A stretch of DNA of 64,000 bases. It comes from Telmatactis stephensoni (Eukaryota > Cnidaria > Anthozoa > Actiniaria > Isophelliidae). Positions 25,315 to 36,722 of this stretch are shown here, piece after piece. The stretch lies in contig JALIZF010001939.1 in assembly GCA_029948255.1 (NCBI GenBank), forward strand, positions 2,089,001 to 2,153,000, given 5' to 3'. The position numbers and the translations under genes were made by a program. The notes under the pieces were generated by a model, which saw only the letters and a list, made by a program, of their open reading frames with translations, was not told the origin of the DNA and did not search any database. Every line of letters begins with the position of its first letter. The first letter of the stretch is position 1.

Positions 25315-28180
25315 TTAAATATCAATAATAACAAACACTTCATGTTTATCTTCATTATCATGTATTTGCATGTTTGAATAGGTAATTGCTTTCACTTCAG
25401 TTCCCTGGAAAAAAATACAAATGAATGAATTAATTCATGCCCATTGAAGGATGAATGAATGATTGATGGATGCAAATAAATAAGTAGAGAAAGAGAGAGA
25501 GAATGGAAGGAAATAATTGAAAGGAGGAAGAAAAGAAGAACGGAAGGAAAGAATTGAAAGGAGAAAGGAAAGAAGAATGGAAGGAAAGAATTGAAAGGAG
25601 AAAGGAAAGAAGAATGGAAGGAAAGAAGAAAACAAAGGAAGGAAAAAAGGAAGGAAGGAATGAAGGAAAGAAGGAACAAAAGGAAGGAAGGAAGGGACAA
25701 AAGAAGGAAGGAACAGAAGATGGAAGGAATGGAAGAAGGAAGAAAGTCCTGAAGAAATGAAAAAAGGAAGGAGGAAAGCATTCCTTGCAAGGAAGGAAGG
25801 AAGGAACAAAAGAAGGAAGGAAGGAAATGAGAGGAAATAACTGCTGATTCAAACTTTACCTGAGGATGTTTGCTTAGGTCAAATTCTTCTCCTCTTCTGC
25901 AATAAAATGAAATTTAAAATAAATGAACATCATGAAGACCTTTAATCCTATCTAATTCAATAGCACTTACTCAATAGCTTTGATCTTGAAGTTTTCCCTG
26001 TCAAATTCTATTATTTCTACTTCCTGTTGGGAAATCAAACAATAAATCAGGGATTACAATAATTAATAATTAACAACTTTAACAATTAGCAGATACAACA
26101 TATAGTGGCCAATCTGCAACATGGGAAAATTAAATGCCCTACATTAATTTTCCATGTTGCAGATTGGCCGTTCAAAAACCCAAGTAGATAACTTCTCAAC
26201 CCCCTATTTCTCACCATCCTCAAGACAATGTGCTTCTTCTTATCAAAGCTGACTTAACTCCAATTTAATAGCAGACCAAAGGAAAATATGATTACAGTGT
26301 ACCATTGTTTAATTACTGTATACATTGTACTGATGGGCAGACTGGATTTTTGTAGACTGGTACAATGTATTTTGCATGGAAATGTTTATATCATTAGATA
26401 TATATACCTTGACAATGAAATATGGATCCCCACACATCAGAAACAGAGACTCGTCAAGAAAATGAAACAAAAGAGAAAGCATATCATGTCCTGTGAAAAG
26501 ATGACAAAAAAGATACCATTAATAATATTATTATCATGGTGTTGAGACTAAGAACCATGTACAGAAACTTGAAAAATCATCTAAAAAGTCACTGATTACT
26601 ATAAGTCACTTTCATGGGCAGCCTTCAATTGATTTTAAAACGTAGGGTACCTTCAGCTTCAATAACTTCCTCTCTAACAATGTCGACTGTCTCTAATTCT
26701 GTCATATATCCAAACATTGAAACAGCAACCTAAAAAGATGACAAGATTTCAAAGTGGTACCATTCTCCATAAATAGAATTATCAGTATCTATAACCATGA
26801 ATATAAACCATGACTTTGACCTTAAAAAGGTATGACATTTATCTCCATATCCACCCCCATCAGAAATAGGGTTCTAGACCCTAGCAACATATTCAGATAT
26901 ATGTACTAAATTGTGATTGGTTGATTCAAATTCAAATTCTTCTGCACTCTCTTATTGGTTGCCTACCAAAACAAACCATGACATTTGAGTCTGCCTCTTA
27001 CAAGTAGGGAACCAATGAGAGATCATGTAAGAATTCAAATCACCCAGTTACAATTTAATACATATATATGGATTTATAAAATGTTTGAGATATAACGCGC
27101 ATGCTGATTGGCTGGCTACCATGTTCATATCAGAGAACAGAGACATGGCTCGCTCCAAAAACGTTGAAAATATTTATAAAAGCAAATACAAAACGATCGC
27201 TTATGTCTCTGTACTGTGATACAAACACTCTGGAAGATGTAGAGCACTCAAAAAGCAAGAGAAACACTCGGCTACGCCTTGTGTTCCTAAGCTTGCTTTT
27301 CTCTTGCTACATCTTCCATCTATATCTTCCATTGTGTTTATATCACAGTACAGAGACATATGCGTGCATTTTATATTCCTTAAATAGTGCTGGGGTCTAA
27401 AACAAGAATTCTGTTGCTGAATTGCAAACAAACTTATTAAAGGGTTTGTCTGCCGGCTAGTTTGTCTCAAAATCTTGGCATCGTCAAGACTTTTTGACCA
27501 TTACTATACCTGTTCAAATGCCTCTTTGATATCATCACCCCCTGAGTATAATGTCAAGGAATTTATTCAAACTGTATTTGGGGTAACTATGGCAACAAGA
27601 ATTGAAATGTTCAAAAGTCTGCATAGCTCCATGGAGGCTCAATGTTTCATTATAAATAAGGATACATGCATGAAGTCTGTGTTGAACAAAAAGAAAATAT
27701 AAGACACAAGTATGAGATCAATTAGTGAGAAATGAATTTGTAGGGAAGGGAACCTTTAAGTCAACTCTTTAAGATATTTACTTATAGTACACGTATTTAA
27801 TTGAAGCATTCTTCCTTTTACTATCATTAACCTCTTTTAAACATATTTAATGTCTGTTTCTGTTTCTCTCTCTTTGCCATTAAACTTTCATAAACTTTGT
27901 CAATCCTGATTGTTTGGGTTTCCTGTGGTGTACATTCCTTGATCGCGCGCATTTTCAGGAAAAAATGTTTTCAAGAATCACATATTTGTACTCACTGCAC
28001 ATCAGCTGTGTGATCGAGGTCTACAACAAATAGTAAAACAAAAATCAGTATAAACAAGATTGAGATCAAAATAATATTATAAATATTTCCAAACTTCCAA
28101 AGAGCTCCATGAAAATCTTATGATTTCCACTTACATTCGTACTTTTGAGGCTTACTAGTATTACTATTAACTGCCGCCAT
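25315..28180 (-). CDS. ZBTB8OS: Archease, tRNA-splicing ligase cofactor (nine exons)
   Basis: Exons are 28180-28135, 28020-27996, 27676-27666, 27541-27510, 26729-26651, 26490-26408, 26023-25971, 25896-25860 and 25404-25315: 456 coding bases, 151 residues (human about 167). The protein shows YEYLDHTADVQLHAWG, AFEQVAVSMFGYMT, LLFHFLDESLF, VEIIEFDRENFKIKAI, RGEEFDLSKHPQGTEVKAIT and a C-terminal VFVIIDI, matching archease along its length. The DHTAD acids and the C-terminal Asp are the expected metal-binding residues. The known role is activation and turnover of the RtcB (HSPC117) ligase in tRNA exon joining and XBP1 mRNA splicing. Exon 3 is only 11 nt; without it the conserved QLHAW is lost and the frame breaks. 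It is head to head with IQCC. Confidence 0.95.
25490..25840. repeat. GGAA microsatellite in the last archease intron
   Basis: Imperfect GGAA/GAAA tract of about 350 bp between archease exons 8 and 9, ending about 20 bases from the exon 8 donor. The open frames on both strands are artefacts. Confidence 0.85.
26107..26168. repeat. Near-perfect hairpin in an archease intron
   Basis: GGCCAATCTGCAACATGG and its reverse complement flank a loop of about 10 bases; the arms are about 26 bp with one mismatch. The element is 62 bp long and lies between exons 6 and 7. It could be a minimal foldback element or a hairpin RNA in the intron; there is no further evidence. Confidence 0.6.
27071..27390. mobile_element. 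Foldback element of the ATAACGCGC family
   Basis: It begins at TTTGAGATATAACGCGC and contains a long imperfect palindrome: TGTCTCTGTACTGTGAT near 27202 and its complement near 27343, with AGCAAGAGAAACACTCGG against CTTGCTTTTCTCTTGC at the centre. The same words occur at 36181-36722, where the outer TTATATCTCAAATATTTTA end is inverted. It lies in an archease intron, 120 bases from exon 4. Confidence 0.65.
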
Positions 28181-28365
28181 ATTCGTCAACTCCGAGAAGA
28201 TCAAATACACTCCAACATGAACAAGGAATATCGCAATAATTGCCTCTACTATAAAAGAGAATGATTCTCCATGGTGCAATAACAGGGACCTGCGACTTCA
28301 GACTTCAATGTAAGGATCAGCGGTTATGCAAATAGAGTAGTGCGCATTGTATCAAAATAATCAAA
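28181..28365. promoter_or_regulatory. Bidirectional promoter of archease and IQCC with YY1 motifs at both ATGs
   Basis: Only 185 bp separate the two divergent start codons. Both lie in AAnATGGCGGC, the YY1 consensus: AATATGGCGGCAG reading into archease (minus) and AAAATGGCGGCAG reading into IQCC (plus). YY1 sites overlapping the start codon are known from short-5'UTR, TATA-less housekeeping promoters in animals. No TATA box is evident. Confidence 0.7.
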
Positions 28366-29967
28366 ATGGCGGCAGATTTGAGCGAAGTAAACAAGAAAGC
28401 CTATCACTTCCCTTCAGGTAAACTATTCTTGTAATACAAGTATGAAAGTATTTGAAAGCTAGTTGAGAAGTACTTTTTGAGGAAAAGTTGTGGAAGTACT
28501 CGATTTTGCGATCCAGTGCGTCAGACTTCATATACGAAGTGTTTTAATATAAATTGTGTGAAATATATTTTGTCTTCGTAGGCACATATACGTGGAGTTT
28601 TGGTGCGATCCTAAACTAACTGAAGTCCAGAAGCAGTTTGAAAGTATTGTTCACGAACTCGATGGTCCAGAGTTTCATGTGTTATGGCATTCAAAGACAT
28701 TAGCATTTCCAGCAATAACAAAAAACATAAATGATTCTAAAAATAAACTCTTGGTTGATTCTGAAAACAAAAGTCAGGAAATGTTTTTAACTGAAGAATG
28801 CGAAGAAGACAGGACAATAACTCAGGAAGATTATGATCAGCCTCTTGGAGACAGTGCTTGTGTTAATATGGACTTGCCAATAGATGTGGATAAATCAGTT
28901 AGAAAAAACCTAGAGGAAAAGTTCAATCAAATGACAGACTGTACACATAAAGAAATAATCCAAGATACAAATGGCAAGGAAATCATTTCCAATCCTGACA
29001 AGGAAGATCATCTTGATGATCTGCAAGATAATTCTGACCCTTCAAGCACTTCCAGTATCAAACCAGTTAGAGAGTAACCCAAACAGCCAATCAGAGCCAA
29101 CTAGCCCTGGTAGTAATAATGTTGATGTCTCTGCACAACATAGTACACCAGTAATATCACGTGTTCCAGAGATGAATGAAGATCTAAGAAGACACCCACT
29201 GTTAACTGACAGTTGGATGACTGACAAGTCATTTGGTATGCTGCTGGTTACTATAGCGATACTTCATGTTCACTAACAAATGAATTGTAATGCTAATGTG
29301 CCAACCATTTTCACAATACCTTTTCTACAAGTTGCTTTGAAAAATTAGCCAATCACTCTCTGGTTGGCACAGTGAATGATCAAGGCTTACATAACAAAGT
29401 ATCGCTAGTGTCTGCATTTAAGCTAGAAACTGTTACATTTCTCAATCAATGTTAGTCTTAAAAGACATGTTACGATTGCTTTCCCCCATGTTTTGTACTC
29501 AGGATTATTGTCTAAAGAATGATTTAAATTATCTTCTTTCTTTTTCTTTTCTGTTTTTTATCTTAGCTCTTTCAGGTTCATCCTGTTCTTTCCTTTCTGT
29601 TCTGTTTCTGTCTGTCTGTCTTTCTTTCATTCATTCATTCTTTCTTTCTACTTTCCTCTTAATATTTTTAGTCCTCAGTTAAAACTAACAACACTTTTCT
29701 GTTTATCATTACAAAGACCCCATTGCAAGTGATGACACTAACAGCAATGTTGAACTACCAATGAATGCTGACAATCTAGAACAAAGAAGAGAACAGCTTA
29801 CCATGGAGTTGCTATGGACACACCAGGCTATTGAGAGTCGCAAAAATGTAAGTATAGTAGAAAAAAGCATCACAAAAAAGTTGTAGAAGTTTCACTAAAG
29901 CTGTCCTTTGTTTTATTTTCTACAGTACCTGAAATTGAAGAAGAGCATAGAACAAGCTAACAGTTAA
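28366..29967 (+). CDS. IQCC: IQ motif-containing protein C-like (probable IQCC)
   Basis: Exons are 28366 to about 28430, 28582-29235 (with an internal frame change near 29050-29075), 29717-29847 and 29926-29967. The C-terminal segment LTMELLWTHQAIESRKNYLKLK closely resembles the conserved IQCC tail, and FESIVHELDG resembles the segment that follows the IQ motif in human IQCC. No clear IQ motif is seen N-terminally. There are two oddities. The strong donor CAG/GTAAAC after codon 17 gives the wrong frame, so a weaker donor (28431) is needed. The second exon reads in one frame to a stop at 29077 and in the +1 frame from about 29050 to the donor at 29236. Both halves look coding, so a 1-base indel is likely. 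The molecular function of IQCC is poorly known. Confidence 0.6.
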
Positions 29968-30760
29968 ACAAAGCAATTAAAGAAAAAAGGGAGAAAGAAG
30001 AAAAAATACGAAATATTTTTAATAAATGATAAAGGATGTTCGTTCTTAAAACATTTTTGGTGCTACATATTTGTGTATAGCCCGATAAATCAACCGTCTT
30101 TTTGCTCGCTCCCCGAGTTTGCTAACTGAGGTTTTTGTTGGAAGAAAAATTACAGCAAGAATGTCGCGCGCAACAGTTAAGGCTCCTGAAGCAAAGTACC
30201 CTCGTGTGTACCAACGCAAAAAACGTACGATTTCACGCCAAAAATTTTTGTGGCTCAAGTTTCGGGAGAATATTCTTACATGTAGCAAGTTCCCGTAGCA
30301 TGCTCCCTCGTGTGTACTGGTTGTGCAACGGGTTTTTGACGTGACGAGTTTAACATGATTTTCGGCCTAGTCGTTTACATGGAGACAAGAACAATTCATT
30401 TACGGTTTACATGAGTCTTTTCTACCCGCGGGACGACATGAAAGTCTTTTAGTCCCGCGGGCTGAAACTCGTCACGTGATGAACTCAGCCTGCGTACGAA
30501 ATCGTCCATATATAATTGACCAATCATATAGCGTATTGACTATTTTCATAAAAAGATGGTATTTCGCGAAAAAATTATGGCTTTTCCTATCGTGGCTTCA
30601 AGCTTCTTGACCAACGCGAAAATATAAGCTAATTTCTTGTACAAGTAAAACTGACACCCATACACGAAACTGAGGAATGAAGAACCTTGCACCACAATGT
30701 TTGCAAAAATGTTACCAAGGCTATCGTTAAACAACCTGTTATGAAATACTGGTGTATATC
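29968..30760. other. Intergenic stretch 3' of IQCC
   Basis: AATAAA at 30021-30026 is a plausible IQCC poly(A) signal. The rest holds repeat-like sequence, including CCCTCGTGTGTAC twice (near 30197 and 30303) and inverted TCCCGCGGG-type words (30427-30460). No coding exon was recognised. Confidence 0.5.
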
Positions 30761-31030
30761 ACAAACGTTGGCGTGCTGCCAGACACGTACCGGAGGAAAA
30801 GTTCATTAAAATAAACAAGCTACTTTGTTCTTAACAAACAGCCAATGTCGAAGCTCAGCCAATCACAGGCTAGTCGTGACTGCTCAGTTGTCTGTTTGTA
30901 AAGGGTATTGATCCTTTAGCTATTAGCTTGAGGACAAGTGCAGTTGCTCAACGAAACTAGCCTTGTGTGCAGATCGCATATGCCTTGTAACTTCTCATGT
31001 CTTTCAAATTCAACTCATTTACTGACAAAT
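30739..31030 (+). promoter_or_regulatory. Upstream region of gene A, homologous to that of gene F
   Basis: Words such as GTGCTGCCAGACAC, TCGAAGCTCAGCCAATCA, TTGTCTGTTTG and ATCCTTTAGCTATT occur in the same order at 62747-62900 upstream of gene F. Two CCAAT-type words lie about 170-190 bases upstream of the ATG. Only the promoter proper and leader are shared, not the sequence further out. Confidence 0.6.
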
Positions 31031-34000
31031 ATGAGCCGATCCAGCAGTATTTTTGCTGTCTTTTCTACGGTGTTTTTGTGTTTGTTGGCCAGCTCTGAAG
31101 CTGAAGGTAAGTAAGTAGTTCTACACCTGTAGGAAAACCATCATTTTTGTTGCAGTTTAAGTCAGTATTTTCATTTTCTTTTCAGTCAAGTATCAGCACT
31201 CTGCAAGTACGTTTTCCACTTAAATCGCCACTCCACCAAATTTTCGTCTTTCAGTGGTTTGGCTTAACTCTAGTTGATCCACTCTGATTGCGTGTTCAAG
31301 AGAGTCTCGTAGTCGCATTGTTAATTGTTGATCTTTCTTCTTAATTCTTCTTCTTCTTCTTCTTCTTCTTCTTCTTCTTCTTCTTCTTCTTCTTCTTCTT
31401 CTTCTTCTTCTTCTTCTTCTTCTTCTTCTTCTTCTTCTTCTTCTTCTTCTTCTTCTTCTCAGTTCTTCTCAGTTCTTCTTCTTCTTCTTCTCTCTTCTTC
31501 TTCGACTTTCCCATAATGATGCTTGTCAATATATTTAATCTTCAAGAACTCCCCTTACATACGTTGATTAATTGTATATTGATACATAATAGTCTTTTTT
31601 CTCAAGTTTAATACCGAAAATTCTCATGCATTTATGTTCAACTACTGTATCCTCATACTGAAAGGAAAACAACTGATAGCAACTGCAACAACAGCCAAAT
31701 ATAGCAGCAGTTTACTGGATAAATAGAGTAGCAAAATGGCAGGTGTTTTATATTTTGTCAATCTAGCTTGATACAATAATCTACTGCTAAAGTGTCAATA
31801 ATGCAAATAAGTCAACGACATGAAATGGTTTTTTAATCCGAATTCTAGTAATTTCAATTTTTTAAGTTCATTGTAAGGAGAAAAGAATTAATACGTTGCC
31901 TTTACATGACAAACTGTTGTACCGCTAATAAAAGATAGAAGACATTCCTTTATCTCATTCAACTTGAATTGAAATTTTATAATTATATAAGCCGGAAAAG
32001 GAATTTCTGCAAAGCCGCAATCGTCCCGGTTTTCACTATGATTAATTAATACTGTGCACGGACTGAGTAACACGATCACGTCCTATAGAAAAACGTTTAA
32101 TTTTCTTGAAGACTTTGTAAGAGGGTCTTTTAATTAGTAATTATGATTAGGAGGGGATGTGAGGGGGAGAAAGCCAATGGAAGTAAAACCAAAAGAACGT
32201 TTGAAATCCTTATTTTGTGTACAGAACAATATTCTTTAATAGGTTTACGAAATGACATATATAGCCTATCATTTATTACGCAAGCATATTAGCTCACTCT
32301 AGGTCAGTCCTGTAAGAAACCTAGGCTTCAATATTCTATGGTAAGTTCTGGAGTCTTTCGCCCCAAGAAAAATACATCTATCCGCGCGCAGTATAAAGGA
32401 CCGCCGGAAATGAAATGATGTAAACGCTACAATTTTAGTCAAAACCCAGCTTTAAACACTTTTAATTAGCACCTTCAGAAACAACGTTGAAAATGGTGGG
32501 GACGTTTTTTAAGACTGAAACTCTTCTGAGTTCGCCAGACGTCATCTAATGTTTTTATATGCTTGTCTCAACTGAATAGAACAATGCAAACGTAAATCCT
32601 CCATTCGCGAAAAACAAGGATTTTACTTTGGTAACCATGTTATCCAGGCCCTAACTACTGACCAAGAATCGACGTGTCGTGTCAAATGTTTCATGGTCGA
32701 TTCGTGTAAGTCCTACAATTACTATACAAGTACAAGAAGATGCGAGCTCAGCGACTCAGATGAAAATGAACATCGAGATGACCTTGTACCACGAGATGGC
32801 GTCGTCTTCGTTGGTATAAAGGTAAATATAAATTGTTACATTTACATTTCGAGGGGGCTGTAGTTCAGCTGATGAGGAACCGTGCATGGATGGTAATTTT
32901 TGTTTGGTTGATGGAGGGGCGCGGGGGGCTCAGCATCAAATGCTAACGCTATAATCGTAAAGCTAGAATTAACAGGGTACTTCCAAATATATGCATGGTT
33001 CCTGCAGTAAATATTTAGGTAAGCGTTCGAGCGCTGAATCAATAATTATAATTTAAAATTCTCGTCTTTTGAGTCGCCACGAACATCGCACAGACATCAG
33101 TACTGAGTTTCGCTCTCTTAGTATTATGGTCTCTTGATTGCATTTGATTTTTCCTCAGTTTCATTTAAATAGTATCTAATTTCACATTTTGCTTTCAGGA
33201 CTGATGCAAGGACAACAAGGGATCAAATTGCCAGTCATGCGTCTGCAATCAAGGTAATGTTTTAGCTTAAATAAATAAAAATAAATTAAATAACCTTTTT
33301 ACAGCAGCATATCCACATAGTGGGTTCTTCATCTACTGGCACTCATACTCTCTACTTCTACATTCTAATATTTTACATATATACAATTAACGCTCAACTC
33401 ACATGTTGCATGATTTTTGCTGAGGGAGTAAAAAGCGGAGAACCCAGAGAAAACCCTCGTGGCATGGTAGAGAACAACGCATCAAACAAACTCAGTTCAC
33501 ATATATGGTCCAGCGCCCGAGCTTGGACTCGAACCCGGACCACAGCGGTGAATGGCTAGTGCTCTCACCACTAGGCCACTTAACCATTGTTGTTTTTATT
33601 GTTTCAGAATCTTGTAAAGATGTCGTTCCTGCTGGGATGCAAAGCCGAGCAATTCCTAACCAGTACATCAATGCTTCTACACAATTTACTAGTAAATATC
33701 ACGCAGCCTATCGAGCAAGACTTGGAAATGCAAAGGAGGGAAGCTTGAAAGGTGGATGGACTGCGCGTCATAACGACTTCAATCCATGGATTCAAGTAAA
33801 TTTAGGAAAAATCACAAAGGTATATAAGATAAATATCATACTTTATTCGGATTCTGTGTAAAGATAACTACATCGCATTCAGTTTGACGATGATAATCAT
33901 TGCAAGAAGTAGTTATGATAAAATCGTTACGATTTTCACTACACTCTTATGATACAATCTAGCTTCACTTTGATGTCTCAGATATCATGCAATCTCCCAT

Positions 34001-34069
34001 TATTTTATAAAGAAAAGTTATCTGGGATATATGCAATACAATACTACATTCATCCATCACCACACCACC

Positions 34070-34119
<50 letters not shown>

Positions 34120-34288
34120 TGATCATTATATATGCATCTTCAACAATTGAATAACTTAATCACCTTTTAAATAGTAGAGACGAGCATGTTACTTTGCATG
34201 GGTGGCAAGGCGTAGTGATTCACCACTCGCCCTTTACCTCTGTAGTAAACCCGAAAGCACCTTCAAGGGAGTTTAAGATCGATTCAAA

Positions 34289-34336
<48 letters not shown>

Positions 34337-35446
34337 AATTGATTGATTGATTGATTTCTCACCTTTTAGATATAATAGAATTATAAACATATTACTTGAT
34401 TAATTTCAAAGATTGTTAAGATCGCCACACAAGGTCGGCAAGACATTGATCAGTGGACGAAGAGCTACAAAATAAAAAGCAGCAAAACGGGTAGTGCTTA
34501 TGTAGATTATGAAGGAGGAAAAAACTTCTCTGCAAACACAGACAGGAACACAATTGTTTCTCATCTTCTTGAGCCAGCCATTACTGCAAGATACATCAGA
34601 GTCTATCCCACAGATTGGAACAAAAACTTAACAAGTAAATACATGAAGTGCGCTGCATTGAGAATGGAGCTTTATGAATGTAAAGGTGGTACAGGTAGGA
34701 ACGCATATGATGTGTATAAATATGTATTGTTGATAGCTGTTAGTGCGGTGAAAGTAGATAAGTAATGATAGAGTAGATTTCACACTAAACATACAACACA
34801 GCACAACAAAAAATCGTCACGCAAGACACAACACAATACAACACAAAACAGCACAGCACAACACAACACAACACAACACAACACAACACAACACAGAGTA
34901 CAACACAGAGTACAACACTACACTACATACAGCACAACATAATACAAAACCCCACAACAACAATATGATACAATGTCGTATTAAAATGCTTATTTTTTAT
35001 CTTGATAAGAACCGTGCTCCTACGCTCTTGGTATGCAAAGTGGAGCCATTAAAGATCAGCAGTTGACGGCTTCGGCGAATTTCAGCGAAACTTTTAATGC
35101 GAGATTGGACATCCTGAAAGGAGGTGCGCATGCACTTGAAGGGGATTGCAGCACGCCTATGCGCGGTAGATGGTTCCAGATTGATTTGGGTCAAGTTAAA
35201 ACAGTCACTGGTGTTGCAACACAGGGAGATGCCCTCGAGAACTGGTGGATTACAGAGTACTATCTGGTATACAGTAAAGATTCCATTACATTCATTAATG
35301 TAGGAAGCTTTCCAGGCAATAAAGATCAACATGGTATTGTTTATAATGCTATTAGCTCACCTATCACTGCAAAAATTATTCGTCTTGTACCTAAAGCATG
35401 TTATGGGAATGTCGGCTTGAGAATGGAGCTGTATGGATGTTCTTAG
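31031..35446 (+). CDS. Gene A: secreted PAN/apple protein with two discoidin domains
   Basis: Exons are 31031-31106, 32580-32821, 33211-33253 (or 33199-33253), 33608-33819, 34412-34694 and 35010-35446, giving about 430 residues. Exon 1 is a signal peptide (MSRSSSIFAVFSTVFLCLLA). Exon 2 is a PAN/apple domain with Cys in CKRK, CRVKCF, SCKSYNYY and RRCELS. Exon 3 is a Cys-rich linker (NCQSCVCNQ). Exons 4-5 make one F5/8 type C domain (SCKD... to LRMELYEC) and exon 6 a second (PCSYALGMQSGAI... to LRMELYGCS). Such domains bind glycans or lipids outside cells; an adhesive, lectin-like or immune-recognition role is inferred. With the usual acceptor (33199) exon 3 would start GAC TGA, an in-frame stop; the AG at 33209-33210 avoids it. 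Intron 1 has a TTC microsatellite. Confidence 0.83.
31345..31503. repeat. TTC/GAA microsatellite in gene A intron 1
   Basis: About 40 nearly perfect TTC units followed by interrupted TTCTTC. It reads as poly-Ser, poly-Leu/Phe or poly-Lys in different frames and is not coding. Confidence 0.95.
33305..33590 (-). mobile_element. tRNA-headed SINE-like element, family 1
   Basis: It lies in gene A between the linker exon and the first discoidin exon. Read on the minus strand, the head has GGCCTAGTGGTGAGAG and the box B-like GGGTTCGAGTCC, then CCACGAGGGTTTTC. It is closest to the copy at the right window edge (63893-64000). Confidence 0.65.
34051..34356. repeat. CAC/CAT and GATT microsatellites in gene A intron 4
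   Basis: There are two tracts: CAC then CAT units (34051-34120) and GATT units (34291-34356). Both lie in the intron that splits the first discoidin domain. Confidence 0.9.
34786..34938. repeat. ACACA/ACACAGCACA microsatellite in gene A intron 5
   Basis: Imperfect 5-bp ACACA units with variants (ACAGC, GAGTACA) fill most of the 315-bp intron before the last exon. Confidence 0.85.
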
Positions 35447-35598
35447 AGCAATTACTGACGGTGGACAATCAGATGGATAATTAACGAAGGAGAAGACTCT
35501 TAAAACCTACAACAAAGACAAATGACATGTTGTTTGAGTTGGATTGTAATGATTTTTGTCCATATCGCTAGCTGTTCTTTAGCGTTTGCTACATTGGG

Positions 35599-35758
35599 CA
35601 GGGACCGCAGAGCCGGGGGGGGGGGGGGGGGGGAGGGGGTGGCTGGCACTTTCTGCGCTACCCACTCAAATGTTCTGTTTGAAAACTTTTTGACTGGGTA
35701 GTCTACTTTATTTTCAAATGCTAGCCCCCACACTTTTCAAGGTGCTTCGCGGTCCCTG
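35599..35758. mobile_element. Small inverted-repeat element with CAGGGACCGC ends and a poly-G run
   Basis: The left end CAGGGACCGC and right end GCGGTCCCTG are inverted copies. CAGGG-type ends are typical of hAT MITEs, but no 8-bp target duplication is visible. It contains an uninterrupted G run of about 19 bases (35616-35634). Confidence 0.4.
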
Positions 35759-36180
35759 TAGGGGACATAAGTCTCAAGATAAACCGACAAAAAATTCGAG
35801 CGTTTATGATAACGCAATCAATTTTAGATAGCCTAGTTCTCTCCCCTTCCACTCAATGCTGAACTTTGTGCACGATCTCGTCTACATGAAACGTGGGTTA
35901 ATTCATAGATGGAACATTGATGTAAGGGAAAGGGATATCTAGGGTGATGCTTACTAGATAGAAATTGGAACTTTATAAAGTTAATGTCAATTTTACAACT
36001 GCCTTACGTGTAAGTATCAGGAAGTACTTATATCTCCAATTGTACTTTAAAGAAATAGATTCCACAATGGGGGCTGGGGCGTCATTTTCCGCTTATGACG
36101 TTCACAGGCATCCTTGGTCCCCCTACGGTGTATATTCCTATTTTCCATGCATCTACAGTAATCAAGGATTATATATTTAT

Positions 36181-36722
36181 TGTATTTAAGGAATATAACG
36201 CGCGCGCATGTCTCTGTACTGTGATTTATTATACAATTGTGACGTAAATTTACCAAATAAGGTATCGTTTGAGGGCCAATATGGGACGGTAATACCCTCT
36301 AGAAAACCGGTTTGCGTATTCGGCCCTGCATGACGTCAAGGCTTCAAACCGGTTTGAAGCGCGCGCGCGCGCGCGCTGGTTTTCAAAAAGGACTGTTTCG
36401 ATAATAAAAAATACTGTAAAAAACAAAGCGAAAAAGCAATTGTATAATAAATGCTTTATTAGATATTTTCTTGTGTATTACGGGCTGACATTTTATACTC
36501 GTCACTCGCATTTTGCCTCGCCTAAAGGCTCGGCAAAATACATACGCGACTCGTAACATATCAGCCCGTAATACACAAGAAAATATCTAATAAGTGGTAT
36601 ATAAACACGATGGAAGATGTATAGAGCAAGAGAAAAGCAAGCTTAGGAACACGAGGCGTAGCCGAGTGTTTCTCTTGCTTTTCGAGTCAGCGCGCGCGTT
36701 ATATCTCAAATATTTTATAAAT
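36181..36722. mobile_element. Nested foldback elements in the A-B intergenic region
   Basis: The outer part (36190-36250 and 36600-36722) matches the element at 27071-27390, with TATAACGCGCGC, TGTCTCTGTACTGTGAT, AGCAAGAGAAAAGCAAGC, GTAGCCGAGTGTTTCTC and GCGCGTTATATCTCAAA. Inside it lies a palindrome with perfect 33-bp arms (36456-36488 and 36561-36593). The centre GCCTCGCCTAAAGGCTCGGC is shared with elements near 46437, 53202 and 56030. A CG dinucleotide run is present at 36359-36376. Confidence 0.65.

Noticed and set aside
25392..25852. Overlapping Phe/Ser-rich minus-strand frames
   Set aside because: GGAA microsatellite in an archease intron.
31325..31529. Poly-Ser and poly-Lys open frames
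   Set aside because: Product of the TTC/GAA microsatellite in gene A intron 1.
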